Notes: generated by a model from the sequence alone, not told the origin. A stretch of 64,000 nt of DNA from an uncultured Clostridia bacterium (GCA_945948185.1 CAMFAL010000003.1:1-64000), one strand, 5' to 3'; counted from the first letter of the stretch, positions 48,518 through 59,911 are shown. Program-made: numbers and translations.

Positions 48518-51500
48518 TCATCGGATGGTAAGCAGCAGCTGGCCGCCCTTGACGGTGTCGCCCTCCTTCACCTCGATGGAGCCCACCACGCCGCTCATGC
48601 GGGCGGTGATGGCTGTCTCCATCTTCATGGCCTCAATGGTAGCTAGAGTCTGGTTCTTCTCCACCGTGTCGCCCACCTTGACGTTGATCTTGCTGACGGC
48701 GCCGGGAATGGAGGCACCCACCTGGCTCTTGTCCTCCGGGTCGGCCATGGGAACCTTGACAATGTTCTTCTGGGCCGCCTCATCGGGCACCTGCACGTCA
48801 CGGCGGATACCGTTGAGCTCAAAGCTAACGGTGCGCATGCCCTCTTTATCGACCTCGCCCAGCCCTAGGTATTTGATGACCAGGGTCTTGCCGTCGGCGA
48901 TGTTGACCTTGTTGGTCTCGCCCACCGCCAAACCGTGGAAGAACACATGGCTGCCCAGCCGCATGATGTAACCGTACTCCTTCTGGCTCTTGACAAAGTC
49001 CTCCACCACCTTGGGATACAGGCAGTAGCTGAGAACAGCCCGCCAGGAGGGATCCGGATCGAAAGCCTGCATCTCCCGCTTCTTTGCCTCAAAGTCCACA
49101 GGCTTCAGCAGTTCGCCGGGGCGGCAGGTAATAGGCTCCTTGCCTTTCAGAACCACCTTCTGCAAGTCCTTGGGGAAGCCGCCGGCGGGCTGGCCCATCA
49201 TGCCGGAGAAGTAGCTGACGGCGCTGTCCGGGAAGGCCAAGCCCTCACCTTTCGTCACAATGGTCTCGGGCGTCAGGCCGTTCTGGGTCATAAAGATGGC
49301 CATGTCGCCCACCATCTTGCTGGAGGGCGTCACCTTCACGATGTCGCCCAGCATCTCGTTGACCACCCGGTAGTTCTCCTTGACCTCCCGGAAGCGGCTG
49401 CCCAAGCCCAGGGATTCCACCTGGGGCTTCAAATTGGTGTACTGGCCGCCGGGGATCTCATAGCGGTAGATGTCGGTGCTGTTGCACTTGATACCGCCCT
49501 CGAAGGAGTCGTAGCGCTTCCGCACATCCTCCCAGTAATCAGTCAGGTACTGCAGGCGGTCCAGGTCCATGCCGGTATCCCGCTCCGTTCCCTGCAGGGC
49601 CGCCACCACGGCGTTCATGGAGGGCTGGCTGGTCATGCCGGCCATGGAACTGACGGCCAGGTCCACCACGTCCACGCCGGCCTCCGCCGCCATCAGGCAG
49701 GTGGCCACCTGGTTGCCGGAGGTATCGTGGGTGTGAAGCTGAATGGGAATGCCGATCTCCTGCTTCAGGGTGGAGACCAGCTTCTTGGCGGCGTAGGGCT
49801 TCAAAATGCCGGACATATCCTTAATTGCCAGCATGTGGGCACCCCGGTGCTCCAACTCCTTGGCCAGCTTCACGTAGTAATCCAGGGGATATTTGTCCCG
49901 CTTGGGGTCCAGGATGTCTCCGGTGTAGCAGATGGTGGCCTGGCAAATCTTGTCCTGATTCAGCACCTCGTCCATGGCCACTTCCATGCCGGGCAGCCAG
50001 TTCAGGGAGTCGAACACCCGGAACACGTCGATGCCGGAGCGGGCGGCTTCCTTGATGAACTCCCGGATCACGTTGTCGGGGTAGTTGGTGTAGCCCACGG
50101 CGTTGGCGCCCCGGAGGAGCATCTGTAAGAGCAGATTGGGTGCCTTTTCCCGAATCAGGTCCAGCCGCTCCCAGGGGGACTCATGGAGGAAACGGTAGGC
50201 CACGTCGAAGGTGGCGCCGCCCCAGCACTCCAGGGAAAATGCGTCCGCCAGAATTTCAGAAGTACCCTCCATGCCCTTCACAATATCACGGGTGCGAACC
50301 CGGGTGGCCAGCAGAGACTGGTGTGCGTCCCGGCAGGTGGTGTCGCAGATCAGCAGCTTCTTCTGATCCAGCACCCAGTCCGCCACGGCCTTGGGGCCCT
50401 TGGAATCCAGCATCTGCTTCAAACCGTCGGGACGGCTGCCGGTGACTGGGGGAAACCGGCACTCGTCATACATCTTGTGCTCTCCCTGCTCCTTCACCAC
50501 GATGTTGCCGACGTATTTCAGCATCTTGGTAGCCCGGTCCAGGCTCTCATCGATCTGGAACAGCTCCGGTGTCTCATCGATGAACTTGGTGTGGCACTTG
50601 CCCGCCATAAAAGTGGGGTTCTTCAGGATGTTGGTGATAAAGGCGATGTTGGTCTTGACACCCCGGACATGGACCTCGTTGATGGCACGGGCCGCCTTGC
50701 GGCAAACACCGGCGAAGGTATTATCCCAAGTGGTGATTTTCACCAGCAGGGAGTCATAGTAGGGAGAGATCACGGCACCGGTGTAGGCGTTACCGCCGTC
50801 CAGCCGGATGCCGAAGCCGCCAGCAGAGCGGTAAGCGGTGATTTTGCCGGTGTCGGGGGCGAAGTTGTTGGTGGGATCCTCAGTGGTGACACGGCACTGA
50901 ATGGCGTAGCCGTTTTGATGGACATCCGCCTGGCAGGTAATGCCGATCTCCGGGTCGCTGAGGGGCCTGCCCTCCGCGATCAAAATCTGAGAGCGCACCA
51001 GGTCGACGCCCGTCACCATCTCGGTGACAGTGTGTTCCACCTGGATGCGGGGATTCATCTCAATAAAATAATGATTTCCGTCCTTGTCCACCAGGAACTC
51101 CAAGGTACCGGCGTTGACATAGCCCACGTATTTGGCGATCTTCACCGCATCCTCATACAGAGCCTGGCGCACCTTCTCGTCCACAGAGAAGGCAGGAGTA
51201 AATTCCACCACCTTCTGATACCGCCGCTGGAGGGAGCAGTCCCGCTCATACAGATGGACCACATTGCCGGATTCGTCGCCCAGAATCTGAACCTCGATAT
51301 GCTTGGGCTCCACCAGGAATTTTTCCATGAAGATATCGTCATTGCCGAAAGCCTTCTTGGCCTCGGCCTTTACCAGGTCAAAATTGACGCCCACCTCTTC
51401 CACGGTGTCGCAGCGGCGCATACCGCGGCCGCCGCCGCCTGCGGCGGCTTTCAGGATGACAGGAAATCCGAATTCCATGGCCAGCTTCTGGGCCGCCTCA

Positions 51501-51934
51501 CGGCTCTTCAGAGGCTCAGTAGTGCCGGGAGTCGTAGGTACGCCGCAGGCCACCGCCATCTGCTTGGCAGAGAGCTTATCACCCATCATGTCCAGGATCC
51601 TGGAGCTGGGACCGATGAACTTGATGCCGGCATCCTCGCAGGCCCGGGCAAAGTCACCGTTCTCGGACAGGAAGCCGTAGCCGGGATGGATGGCGTCGGC
51701 ACCGTGTTTCTTGGCCAGTTCAATGATGCGCGGGATGTTCAGATAGGCTCCCAGAGGGCTCTCGTTTTCGCCGATCAGATAGGACTCGTCGGCGGCAGTA
51801 CGGAAAATACTGTAAGTATCCTCATTGGAATAGATAGCGATGGTCTGCAATCCCAAGTCGTGGCAGGCCCGAAAAATCCGCATGGCAATCTCGCCGCGGT
51901 TCGCTACCAGCACTTTTTTGAACATTTTGCTCAT
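48518..51934 (-). CDS. pyc: pyruvate carboxylase
   Basis: Biotin carboxylase, carboxyltransferase and C-terminal EAMKMET biotin site; start trimmed to MSKMFKKVLVANRGEIAMR. Confidence 0.96.
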   Translation of the reverse strand: MSKMFKKVLVANRGEIAMRIFRACHDLGLQTIAIYSNEDTYSIFRTAADESYLIGENESPLGAYLNIPRIIELAKKHGADAIHPGYGFLSENGDFARACEDAGIKFIGPSSRILDMMGDKLSAKQMAVACGVPTTPGTTEPLKSREAAQKLAMEFGFPVILKAAAGGGGRGMRRCDTVEEVGVNFDLVKAEAKKAFGNDDIFMEKFLVEPKHIEVQILGDESGNVVHLYERDCSLQRRYQKVVEFTPAFSVDEKVRQALYEDAVKIAKYVGYVNAGTLEFLVDKDGNHYFIEMNPRIQVEHTVTEMVTGVDLVRSQILIAEGRPLSDPEIGITCQADVHQNGYAIQCRVTTEDPTNNFAPDTGKITAYRSAGGFGIRLDGGNAYTGAVISPYYDSLLVKITTWDNTFAGVCRKAARAINEVHVRGVKTNIAFITNILKNPTFMAGKCHTKFIDETPELFQIDESLDRATKMLKYVGNIVVKEQGEHKMYDECRFPPVTGSRPDGLKQMLDSKGPKAVADWVLDQKKLLICDTTCRDAHQSLLATRVRTRDIVKGMEGTSEILADAFSLECWGGATFDVAYRFLHESPWERLDLIREKAPNLLLQMLLRGANAVGYTNYPDNVIREFIKEAARSGIDVFRVFDSLNWLPGMEVAMDEVLNQDKICQATICYTGDILDPKRDKYPLDYYVKLAKELEHRGAHMLAIKDMSGILKPYAAKKLVSTLKQEIGIPIQLHTHDTSGNQVATCLMAAEAGVDVVDLAVSSMAGMTSQPSMNAVVAALQGTERDTGMDLDRLQYLTDYWEDVRKRYDSFEGGIKCNSTDIYRYEIPGGQYTNLKPQVESLGLGSRFREVKENYRVVNEMLGDIVKVTPSSKMVGDMAIFMTQNGLTPETIVTKGEGLAFPDSAVSYFSGMMGQPAGGFPKDLQKVVLKGKEPITCRPGELLKPVDFEAKKREMQAFDPDPSWRAVLSYCLYPKVVEDFVKSQKEYGYIMRLGSHVFFHGLAVGETNKVNIADGKTLVIKYLGLGEVDKEGMRTVSFELNGIRRDVQVPDEAAQKNIVKVPMADPEDKSQVGASIPGAVSKINVKVGDTVEKNQTLATIEAMKMETAITARMSGVVGSIEVKEGDTVKGGQLLLTIR

Positions 51935-52141
51935 AAAGCATCCTCCTTTTTCATACAAAACATCCATATAAGCCTCTAATTTTTTACAAGTATACGCTTC
52001 CATTTTTGCCGGTTGCAATGGTTTTTTCCCGTTCAAGTACATTTTCGGAAAAAATTCCAGATTTTTGCGTAACATTACCCGCATTTTTGTCTATTTTTCA
52101 AGGACTAATGTTTGCGTATCAAGGACATTTTGGAGTAGAAA

Positions 52142-52166
52142 CGACCCCGGGCAAATACCCGGGGCC
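52142..52166 (-). terminator. terminator hairpin
   Basis: GACCCCGGGcaaataCCCGGGGCC downstream of thrS. Confidence 0.65.
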
Positions 52167-52183
52167 GCCGCCTGAGATCGTTT

Positions 52184-53977
52184 TTATTTCTTTGCCTTGG
52201 AGTCCACCACGTCCTTCAGCAGGGCGTTGAATTCCTCGAAGGTCATGGCGCCCAGGTCGCCGTCGGCGCGGTGGCGGGGAGACACAGTGCCGTTCTCCAT
52301 ATCCCGGTCGCCCACGACCACCATGTAGGGGATTTTCTCCAGCTGGGCCTCCCTGATCTTCTTGCCGATCTTCTCGTTGCGGTAGTCCACCTCCACGCGG
52401 TAGCCCTGCTCCGTCAGCTTGCGGGCCAGGTCGGCGCAATAGTCGGAGGCACGGTCGGTGACAGGCAGGAAGCGGACCTGCTCGGGAGCCATCCAGGTGG
52501 GCAGGGCACCAGCATACTCCTCGATCAGGTAGGCCAGGGTCCGCTCGTAGCAGCCCAGAGAGGTGCGGTGCAGGATATAAGGCAGAGCCCTCTCACCGTT
52601 CTCGTCGATATAGTACATGCCGAACCGTTCAGCCAGCAGCATGTCGATCTGGATGGTGACCAGGGTGTCCTCCTTACCGTAGACGTTCTTATACTGAATG
52701 TCCAGCTTGGGGCCGTAGAAGGCGGCCTCATCGATTCCAATGGTGTACTCCAGACCCAGGTCGTCCAGAATCTGACCCATGACCCGCTGGGCCTCCTCCC
52801 ACTGCTCCGCGGTACCCTCATACTTGTTGTTGGGGTTGGCGGGGTCCCACTGGGAGAACCGGAAGGTGCACTTGTCCAGCATGCCCACGGTGCCCAGGAA
52901 GTACTTGCACAGGTCCAGGCAGTTCTTGAACTCCTCCTCCAGCTGATCGGGACGGACCACGTTGTGGCCCTCGGAGATGGTGAACTGGCGCACGCGGATC
53001 AGGCCGTGCATTTCGCCGGAATCCTCATTGCGGAACAGCGTGGAGGTCTCACCCAGCCGCATGGGCAGGTCGCGGTAAGAGCGCTGGCGGTTCAGATAGA
53101 CCTGGTACTGGAAGGGGCAGGTCATGGGACGGAGGGCGAAGCACTCCTTGCTCTCGTCATAGGGGTCGCCGATGATGAACATGCCGTCCAGATAGTGATC
53201 CCAGTGGCCGGAAATCTTGAAGAACTCCCGCTTGGCCATCAGGGGGGTCTTGGTCAGAAGGTAGCCTGCCTTCTGCTCGGTGTCCTCCACCCAGCGCTGC
53301 AGCAGCTGGACCACGCGGGCGCCCTTGGGCAGCAGCACGGGCAGGCCCTGACCCAAGGTATCCACCGTGGTGAAATACTCCAGCTCCCGGCCCAGCTTGT
53401 TATGGTCCCGCTTCAGAGCCTCTTCTCGCTCCTTCAGGTAGGCGTCCAGCTCCTCCTTCTTGGGGAAGGCCACGCCGTAGATGCGCTGGAGCTGCTTGCG
53501 GGAGGAATCGCCCCGCCAGTAGGCGGCGTTGCAGGCGGTCAGCTTGATGCCGTTGCCCTTGATGCGGCCGGTGGAATCCAGATGGGGACCAGCGCACAGG
53601 TCGGTGAAATCGCCCTGCTTGTAGAAGGAGATGACAGCGTCCTCGGGCAGGTCATTGATCAGCTCCACCTTGTAGGGTTCGCCCTTCTCCTCCATGAACT
53701 TGACAGCTTCCTCCCGGGGCAGCTCGAACCGCTCCAGCTTCAGCTTCTCCTTGCAAATCTTCCGCATCTCGGCCTCGATCTTTTCCAGGTCCTCAGCGGT
53801 GAAGGTCTCCTCGCTGTCCAGGTCATAGTAGAAACCGTTGTCGATACTGGGGCCGATGGCCAGCTTGGTCTCGGGCCACAGGCGCTTCACGGCCTGGGCC
53901 AGCACATGGGAGCAGGTGTGCCAGTAGGTCCGGCGATACTGCTCATTCTCAAAGGTGTACAGGTTTTCTTCACTCAT
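52184..53977 (-). CDS. thrS: threonyl-tRNA synthetase
   Basis: CSHVLAQAVKRLWPETKLAIGPSIDNGFYYD; MTCPFQYQVY; start trimmed to MSEENLY. Confidence 0.96.
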   Translation of the reverse strand: MSEENLYTFENEQYRRTYWHTCSHVLAQAVKRLWPETKLAIGPSIDNGFYYDLDSEETFTAEDLEKIEAEMRKICKEKLKLERFELPREEAVKFMEEKGEPYKVELINDLPEDAVISFYKQGDFTDLCAGPHLDSTGRIKGNGIKLTACNAAYWRGDSSRKQLQRIYGVAFPKKEELDAYLKEREEALKRDHNKLGRELEYFTTVDTLGQGLPVLLPKGARVVQLLQRWVEDTEQKAGYLLTKTPLMAKREFFKISGHWDHYLDGMFIIGDPYDESKECFALRPMTCPFQYQVYLNRQRSYRDLPMRLGETSTLFRNEDSGEMHGLIRVRQFTISEGHNVVRPDQLEEEFKNCLDLCKYFLGTVGMLDKCTFRFSQWDPANPNNKYEGTAEQWEEAQRVMGQILDDLGLEYTIGIDEAAFYGPKLDIQYKNVYGKEDTLVTIQIDMLLAERFGMYYIDENGERALPYILHRTSLGCYERTLAYLIEEYAGALPTWMAPEQVRFLPVTDRASDYCADLARKLTEQGYRVEVDYRNEKIGKKIREAQLEKIPYMVVVGDRDMENGTVSPRHRADGDLGAMTFEEFNALLKDVVDSKAKK

Positions 53978-54011
53978 GGTAAGTTCCTCCTTCTTGACAA
54001 GGGGTGAAAAG

Positions 54012-54275
54012 CAAAAAATCTCACCCCTGACGAAAATCAGGGGTGAGATACGAAAAACGTATTCCACGGTTCCACCCTGCTTACGGTCCGCAGACCGTCG
54101 CTCGTGTCCTCTGTAACGGGAGGTCCCGTCCCAGCCTACATATCGGTGGGCGGCTCCAAGGCGGTAGCCGGTCCCGGTGCCGACAAGAGCCGTTTGCAGC
54201 CAACGGCGGCTCCTCTCTGGTGTCTTTCCCGGACAGCGTCCTTTTCAAGGCCTTTTCTCAAATCGAAGTTATGAT
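54012..54275 (-). promoter_or_regulatory. T-box leader of thrS with terminator
   Basis: T-box AGGGTGGAACCGTGG (minus, 54064-54078) followed by terminator ATCTCACCCCTGA-ttttcg-TCAGGGGTGAGAT-TTTTT (54013-54049); 5' boundary approximate. Confidence 0.92.
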
Positions 54276-54347
54276 AGCACTTGCTTTTGTTCCTGTCAAG
54301 AGGACAAATCTCACGAAAATGGAACATTTTCGCAGTCATCCGGTCCG

Positions 54348-54869
54348 TCAGGCAGACTGGATAACATCCTTGTTCTTCACAAAATACTCCACGCCGGAAT
54401 ACAGGGTCGTCAGGGTAATGACCCAGCCGCAGACGGTATTCAGAACGGCGGGAATGGGCAGGAACATCACCACGATACACACCATGGTGGAGGCGGTCTT
54501 GACCTTGCCGGACCAGCCGGCGGAAATCACTCTGCCCTTGTCGCTGGCAATCATCCGCAGGCCGCTGACGGCGAATTCCCGGCAGATGACGATCAGCAGC
54601 ATCCAGGCTGCCATCTGGCCGTTCTCCACGAACCACAGCATGGCCGCCGTCACCAGCATTTTATCCGCCAGAGGGTCGGCGAATTTGCCGAAGTCCGTCA
54701 CCAGGTTGTACTTCCGGGCAATCTTGCCGTCCAGCATATCCGTCAGGCTGGCGATAATGAAGATAGCCAGGGCCACCCAAGTGGCGCCAGGGAATCCCCA
54801 ATACAACACTACCATGAATACAGGAATCAGTATAATGCGCAAAAGCGTCAATTTATTGGGCAGATTCAT
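54348..54869 (-). CDS. pgsA: CDP-diacylglycerol--glycerol-3-phosphate 3-phosphatidyltransferase
   Basis: MNLPNKLTLLRIILIPVF; DMLDGKIARKYNLVTDFGKFADPLADK. Confidence 0.95.
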   Translation of the reverse strand: MNLPNKLTLLRIILIPVFMVVLYWGFPGATWVALAIFIIASLTDMLDGKIARKYNLVTDFGKFADPLADKMLVTAAMLWFVENGQMAAWMLLIVICREFAVSGLRMIASDKGRVISAGWSGKVKTASTMVCIVVMFLPIPAVLNTVCGWVITLTTLYSGVEYFVKNKDVIQSA

Positions 54870-54886
54870 AAGTTCCTCCTACTTTC

Positions 54887-56209
54887 TCAGACCATCTCAC
54901 CGGTCAGCTCGCCGTCCATGGTATCGATAAGGCGAACATTCACGAAGGTTCCGGGAGCCACTTCCCCATCGGCGGTGAAGTAAATCCGGCCATCGATATC
55001 CGGGGACTCGGCGTAGCTGCGGCCGAAGAACATCTGGGCCTGGCTGTCGAAGCCCTCACAGAGGACCTCCCGCTCGGTGCCCAGCACCGACTCGTTGTAA
55101 TCGTCGATGATATCGGACTGGACATCCACCGCCAGCTCGGCACGGCGTTTTGCCTCCTCGGTGTCCACGTGGTCCATCTGGGCCGCCTTCGTACCCTCCT
55201 CCGGGGAGAAGGGGAACACGCCAGCCCGCTCGATACGGACCTCCCGCAGGAATTCGCACAGTTCTTCAAAAGCAGCCTCGTTCTCATAAGGCAGGCCGGT
55301 GATAAGACTGGTCCGCAGCACCAGACCGGGGATGCGCTCACGCAGCTTTGTCAGCATGGCCGTCAGGGACGCCTTGGTATCCCGGCGGTTCATGGCCTTC
55401 AAAATGGTGTCGTTGCAGTGCTGGATGGGGATGTCCAGATAGGGCAAAATTTTGGGCTCTGCCGCGATGGTGTCGATCAGCTCGTCGGTGATCTCATCGG
55501 GATACAGGTAGTGGAGCCTGATCCAGTGGAAATCCAGCTTACACAGCTCCCGCAGCAGCTTTGCCAGCTGGTGTTCTCCGTTCAGGTCAGCGCCGTAGCG
55601 GGTGATGTCCTGGGCGATGACCAACAGTTCCTTCACTCCGGCGAAAGCCAGTTCAGCGGCCTCGTCCAGCAGCTCATTCATGGGACGGCTGCGGTACTTA
55701 CCCCGCAGAGAGGGGATAACGCAGTAGGCACAGTGGTTGTCGCAGCCCTCGGCAATACGCAGGTAAGCATACCAGGGGGGCGTGGACAAAATGCGCTCAC
55801 CGCTCTGGTTAGCGGTATGGATGTTGCCGATATGGCAGGGCCGCAAGCCCTGTTCCATGACCTCTGCGATGGCCCCGGCAATGTCATCGTAGCTGCCAGT
55901 ACCCAGAATGCCGTCCACCTCCGGCAGTTCCTTCAGTACATCCTCTTTATACCGCTGGGCCATACAGCCGGTGACGAGAATTTTCTTGATCTGACCTGCT
56001 TTTTTCAGCTCGGCCATCTCCAGAATGTTGTCGATGGCCTCCTCACAGGCGGAGGCAAGGAAGCCGCAGGTGTTGACCACCACCACGTCGCAGCCCTCAG
56101 GGGCGGCCTGGATGTTGTAGCCGGCGGCCTGGCAGGTGGCCATCATCTGCTCGCAGTTCACCTGGTTCTTGGCGCAGCCCAGGGAAATAAATGATACGTC
56201 ATAACTCAA
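54887..56209 (-). CDS. rimO: 30S ribosomal protein S12 methylthiotransferase
   Basis: SLGCAKNQVNCEQM; RIAEGCDNHCAYCVIPSLRGKYRSRP radical SAM; C-terminal TRAM. Confidence 0.94.
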   Translation of the reverse strand: MSYDVSFISLGCAKNQVNCEQMMATCQAAGYNIQAAPEGCDVVVVNTCGFLASACEEAIDNILEMAELKKAGQIKKILVTGCMAQRYKEDVLKELPEVDGILGTGSYDDIAGAIAEVMEQGLRPCHIGNIHTANQSGERILSTPPWYAYLRIAEGCDNHCAYCVIPSLRGKYRSRPMNELLDEAAELAFAGVKELLVIAQDITRYGADLNGEHQLAKLLRELCKLDFHWIRLHYLYPDEITDELIDTIAAEPKILPYLDIPIQHCNDTILKAMNRRDTKASLTAMLTKLRERIPGLVLRTSLITGLPYENEAAFEELCEFLREVRIERAGVFPFSPEEGTKAAQMDHVDTEEAKRRAELAVDVQSDIIDDYNESVLGTEREVLCEGFDSQAQMFFGRSYAESPDIDGRIYFTADGEVAPGTFVNVRLIDTMDGELTGEMV

Positions 56210-56251
56210 GTCTGTATCCTCCGATACATTGATATTTCAATAGTAAGGCGC

Positions 56252-56872
56252 TCAGTCCTCCCAGGTTTCGGATCCCAGGCGGTTCCAGGCGGCTTTTACG
56301 TCGCTCCAGGAATAGCCCCGGCGAAGGAGGGCATCGGTAAGCCGCTTTTTCTCCTTCTCCTCCGGTGCCCGGCCCCGCAGCTTGCTCTGCAGAAAGCGGT
56401 CGATCTGCCCTCCATTATCGGGAAGCTGGTCCAGAGCGTCCTCCCACAGTTCCCGGGGTACCCCCTTTTCATAGAGCTTGTCCCGGACCCGGGCAGGGCC
56501 ATAGCCCATTTCGCCGTAATGCCGCGCCAGCAGAGCGGCATAGTCGGCATCGTTGATGGCGCCGATGGCCTCCAGCCACTCGGCGGCGTAGCGGGCCTCC
56601 GCCTCGGAGGCTCCTTTTTCTTTCAGCTTCTTCTCAAGGGAGGCCCGGCTCATGGCCCGTTTGCCGATCAGGTCCGCGGCGGCGGCCTTCACGTTGGAAA
56701 CGCCCGCCGCCTCCTTCAGCCTTGCCAGAGCTGCTTTGTTCAGGTCGTCCCCGGCCCGCAGGCCAAAGTCCAGCAGCTCCTGCTCCGTGATCTTCAGGCA
56801 GGCGCCGTCCTCCAGGAACACCAGCACCCGCCCCCGCTTATGTTTGGAGGCCTCGACGCGCTCAATCCTCAT
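56252..56872 (-). CDS. recX: regulatory protein RecX
   Basis: [52 protein letters not shown]. Confidence 0.9.
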   Translation of the reverse strand: MRIERVEASKHKRGRVLVFLEDGACLKITEQELLDFGLRAGDDLNKAALARLKEAAGVSNVKAAAADLIGKRAMSRASLEKKLKEKGASEAEARYAAEWLEAIGAINDADYAALLARHYGEMGYGPARVRDKLYEKGVPRELWEDALDQLPDNGGQIDRFLQSKLRGRAPEEKEKKRLTDALLRRGYSWSDVKAAWNRLGSETWED

Positions 56873-57983
56873 CCTTGAAGTCGTCAGCGCTGACGTCCAC
56901 GGCCTTGCCGGCGGTTCTGCCAGCGGCCTTGGCGGCGGCGATGCGGGACTGGTTGCTCATGAGCTTGTCGAAGTTGGCCCGGATATCGGCCTCCAGCTTC
57001 TCCGCCACCTCCGGGTTATCCTGGAGGTACTTCTTGGCGGCGTCACGGCCCTGGCCAATGCGTGTCTCGCCCATGGAGAACCAGGATCCGGCCTTCTGGA
57101 CCAGGTCCAGCTTCACGCCCAGGTCGATCAACTCGCCTTCGTGGGCAATGCCCTCGCCGTACATGATGTCGAACTCCGCTTCCCGGAAGGGGGGCGCCAC
57201 TTTGTTCTTGACCACCTTGGCACGGGTGCGGCTGCCCACCACCTCGCTGCCATTCTTCAGGGCCTCGATGCGGCGCACGTCGATGCGGACGGATGCATAG
57301 AACTTCAATGCCCGGCCACCGGTGGTGACCTCCGGGTTGCCGTACATGACGCCCACCTTTTCACGGAGCTGGTTGATGAAAATGACAATGGTGTTGGTCT
57401 TGCCGATGGCGCCGGTAAGCTTCCGCAGGGCCTGGCTCATGAGCCGGGCGTGGAGGCCCACATAGCTGTCGCCCATCTCACCCTCGATCTCCGCCCGAGG
57501 CACCAGGGCGGCCACGGAGTCCACCACAATGACGTCGATGGCGCCGGAGCGGACCAGAGCCTCTGTGATCTCCAGAGCCTGCTCGCCGGTGTCCGGCTGG
57601 GCGATCAGCATGTCCTCCACATTGACGCCCAAGGCACGGGCGTAAGTGGGATCCAGGGCGTGCTCGGCATCCACGAAGGCCACCTCGCCGCCCTTTTTCT
57701 GAGCTTCCGCCACCACATGGAGGGCCAAGGTGGTCTTACCAGAGGACTCAGGTCCGTAAATCTCCACAATACGGCCCTTGGGCAGGCCGCCGATGCCCAG
57801 CGCCACATCCAGGGCCAGGGAGCCGGTAGGAATATAATCCACGGCCAGGTTGGTCTGGTCCCCCAAGCGCATAATGGAGCCCTTGCCGTACATCTTCTCG
57901 ATCTGGGCCATGGCGGTGTCGATGGCCCGCTTCTTATCGCTGGCAGGTGCCGCCGCGGGCATGGGCGCTTTCTCTTTTGCCAT
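56862..57983 (-). CDS. recA: recombinase RecA
   Basis: [13 protein letters not shown] Walker [24 protein letters not shown]. Confidence 0.98.
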   Translation of the reverse strand: MAKEKAPMPAAAPASDKKRAIDTAMAQIEKMYGKGSIMRLGDQTNLAVDYIPTGSLALDVALGIGGLPKGRIVEIYGPESSGKTTLALHVVAEAQKKGGEVAFVDAEHALDPTYARALGVNVEDMLIAQPDTGEQALEITEALVRSGAIDVIVVDSVAALVPRAEIEGEMGDSYVGLHARLMSQALRKLTGAIGKTNTIVIFINQLREKVGVMYGNPEVTTGGRALKFYASVRIDVRRIEALKNGSEVVGSRTRAKVVKNKVAPPFREAEFDIMYGEGIAHEGELIDLGVKLDLVQKAGSWFSMGETRIGQGRDAAKKYLQDNPEVAEKLEADIRANFDKLMSNQSRIAAAKAAGRTAGKAVDVSADDFKDED

Positions 57984-58025
57984 AATCTCGTCCTCCTAAA
58001 TCTCTATGTAAATGCTGCATATCAT

Positions 58026-58892
58026 TCAGATTTCCGTATAAAGGGTGCCGAACACCACTCTCGGGATGTCGTGGTAGTCCTTGACCACCTGAATGTCTCC
58101 AAAGCCCTGGGAACGCATGATGCGCAGGACGCTGTCCGCCTGGCCGATGCCCACTTCGAAGTACAGCCGGCCGCCGGGACGGAGGGCTTCCTTCCACTTT
58201 TCGGAGATGGCGCGGTAGAAATCCAGGCCGTCCTCTCCGCCGTCCAAAGCCAGATGGGGCTCATAGTCCTTCACGGACACATCCAGTCCGGCAATATCTG
58301 CCCGGGGGATGTAGGGCGGGTTGGAGATGATGCAGTCGAACTCTCCCAGGGCCCGCTCCGGCTTGTTCCGCGCGTCTACCTGCATAGGAACCACCCGTCC
58401 GGAGAGGCTGTTGCGGCGGATGTTCTGGCGGCAGATCTTCAATGCCGCGTCGGAATACTCTCCCAGCACCACCCGGCTGCGGGGCAGCTGGGACGCCATA
58501 GCAAGGCCGATACAGCCGCTGCCGGCGCACAGGTCCAGGATACGGCACTCGGGGAGGATGTCGCAGTAGGCCACGGCCTGCTCCACCAGCATCTCCGTGT
58601 CCGGGCGGGGGATGAGCACGTCCCTGGAAATGTCCAGGGGCAATCCGTAGAACTCCCACTCTCCGATCAGGTAGGCCACCGGCTCTCCCGCCAGATGACG
58701 GTCCACCAGATCCCGGACCCGCCGCTCCACCTCCGGAGAGGCATACAGTCCGCCATCCCGCTGGAGCTCCTCCCGGCTCTTGCCGGTGCCGAAACACACC
58801 AGCTCCCGGGCCTCCAGAGTAGCGGCATCGATGCCGCTCTTCCGCAGCTGTTGGCGGATATCCAGATACAAATTGTTATATGTGATTGCCAT
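58026..58892 (-). CDS. prmC: peptide chain release factor N(5)-glutamine methyltransferase
   Basis: ILDLCAGSGCIGLAMAS; IISNPPYIP. Confidence 0.94.
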   Translation of the reverse strand: MAITYNNLYLDIRQQLRKSGIDAATLEARELVCFGTGKSREELQRDGGLYASPEVERRVRDLVDRHLAGEPVAYLIGEWEFYGLPLDISRDVLIPRPDTEMLVEQAVAYCDILPECRILDLCAGSGCIGLAMASQLPRSRVVLGEYSDAALKICRQNIRRNSLSGRVVPMQVDARNKPERALGEFDCIISNPPYIPRADIAGLDVSVKDYEPHLALDGGEDGLDFYRAISEKWKEALRPGGRLYFEVGIGQADSVLRIMRSQGFGDIQVVKDYHDIPRVVFGTLYTEI

Positions 58893-58913
58893 AGCTACGC
58901 TCCGTAATCGTTT

Positions 58914-59888
58914 TTACCAGATATCTTTTCCCTTTTCACTGGGCAGGACCAGCTCCAGAGACCGGATGGCCACCTCGATCATGCCGTCGTCGGGCTCGTT
59001 GGTAGTGAAATTCTGCATCCACATACCCGGGGCCGTCAGGACCTTGGCCAGGCCGCTGTCCTGTACATGGCGGCCCACCCAGCGGTTGAACTCATAGGTG
59101 ACGCCCACGATCAGGGGCAGCAACAGCAAGTGAACCAGTGTTCGCAGCCAGACGTTGGTGATGGGCCAGATGCCGAAAACGACGCTGGAGAAAATGATGG
59201 ATACAAAGATAACCACAAACAGGAAGCTGGTGCCGCAGCGGGGATGGTGCCGGGGCTGAATACGGACGTTCTCCACCGTCAGGGGCAGGCCCGCCTCATA
59301 GCAGAAGATGGTCTTGTGCTCCGCACCGTGGTACTGGAACACCCGGTAAATGTCCTTCTGTTTTGAACAGAAGATCAGGTACAGCAGGAAAATGGCGATC
59401 TTCAGAAGGCCCTCCACCAGGTTCCGGCCCCACATGGGGAAGCCGGGGAAAAAGTGCAGAATGCCGCCGGTGATGAAAGTGGGCAGCACCATGAACAAAA
59501 ACATGCTGAGGCCCACACCCAGTACCACCGCCAGGGCGACGATGGCCTGCTCCAGCTTTTTGCTGGAGAGGTGCTTTTCCAGCCACAGCTCAAATTTGGA
59601 GGGCTGGGCCGCCTGCTCGTCGGGATAGAAGTCCGCGGAGTACATGAGGGCCTTCACACCGTTGACCATGGCCGCCAGGAAATTGACGGTGCCGCGCACC
59701 AGGGGCAAGCCCAGGATGGGGTAGCGGTCCTTGATAAATTTCAGGTCCTCCACCTTTTCCACCAGGTTGCCCTCCTGGTCCCGGACCACAATGGCCTGCT
59801 TCTCAGGCCCGCGCATCATCACGCCTTCGATCAGCGCCTGTCCGCCGATGCTGGTGCGGAAGGCGCAGGATTTGTTTTCTTCTGCCAT
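58914..59888 (-). CDS. DUF1385 domain-containing membrane protein
   Basis: IGGQALIEGVMMRGPEKQAIVVR; YHGAEHKTIFCYE; HPRCGTSFLF; start trimmed to MAEEN. Confidence 0.9.
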   Translation of the reverse strand: MAEENKSCAFRTSIGGQALIEGVMMRGPEKQAIVVRDQEGNLVEKVEDLKFIKDRYPILGLPLVRGTVNFLAAMVNGVKALMYSADFYPDEQAAQPSKFELWLEKHLSSKKLEQAIVALAVVLGVGLSMFLFMVLPTFITGGILHFFPGFPMWGRNLVEGLLKIAIFLLYLIFCSKQKDIYRVFQYHGAEHKTIFCYEAGLPLTVENVRIQPRHHPRCGTSFLFVVIFVSIIFSSVVFGIWPITNVWLRTLVHLLLLPLIVGVTYEFNRWVGRHVQDSGLAKVLTAPGMWMQNFTTNEPDDGMIEVAIRSLELVLPSEKGKDIW

Positions 59889-59911
59889 GGAATTTCCTTT
59901 CTTGCTTTTCA

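Noticed and set aside
50183-51979. 598-aa and neighbouring plus-strand ORFs
   Set aside because: Antisense to pyruvate carboxylase.
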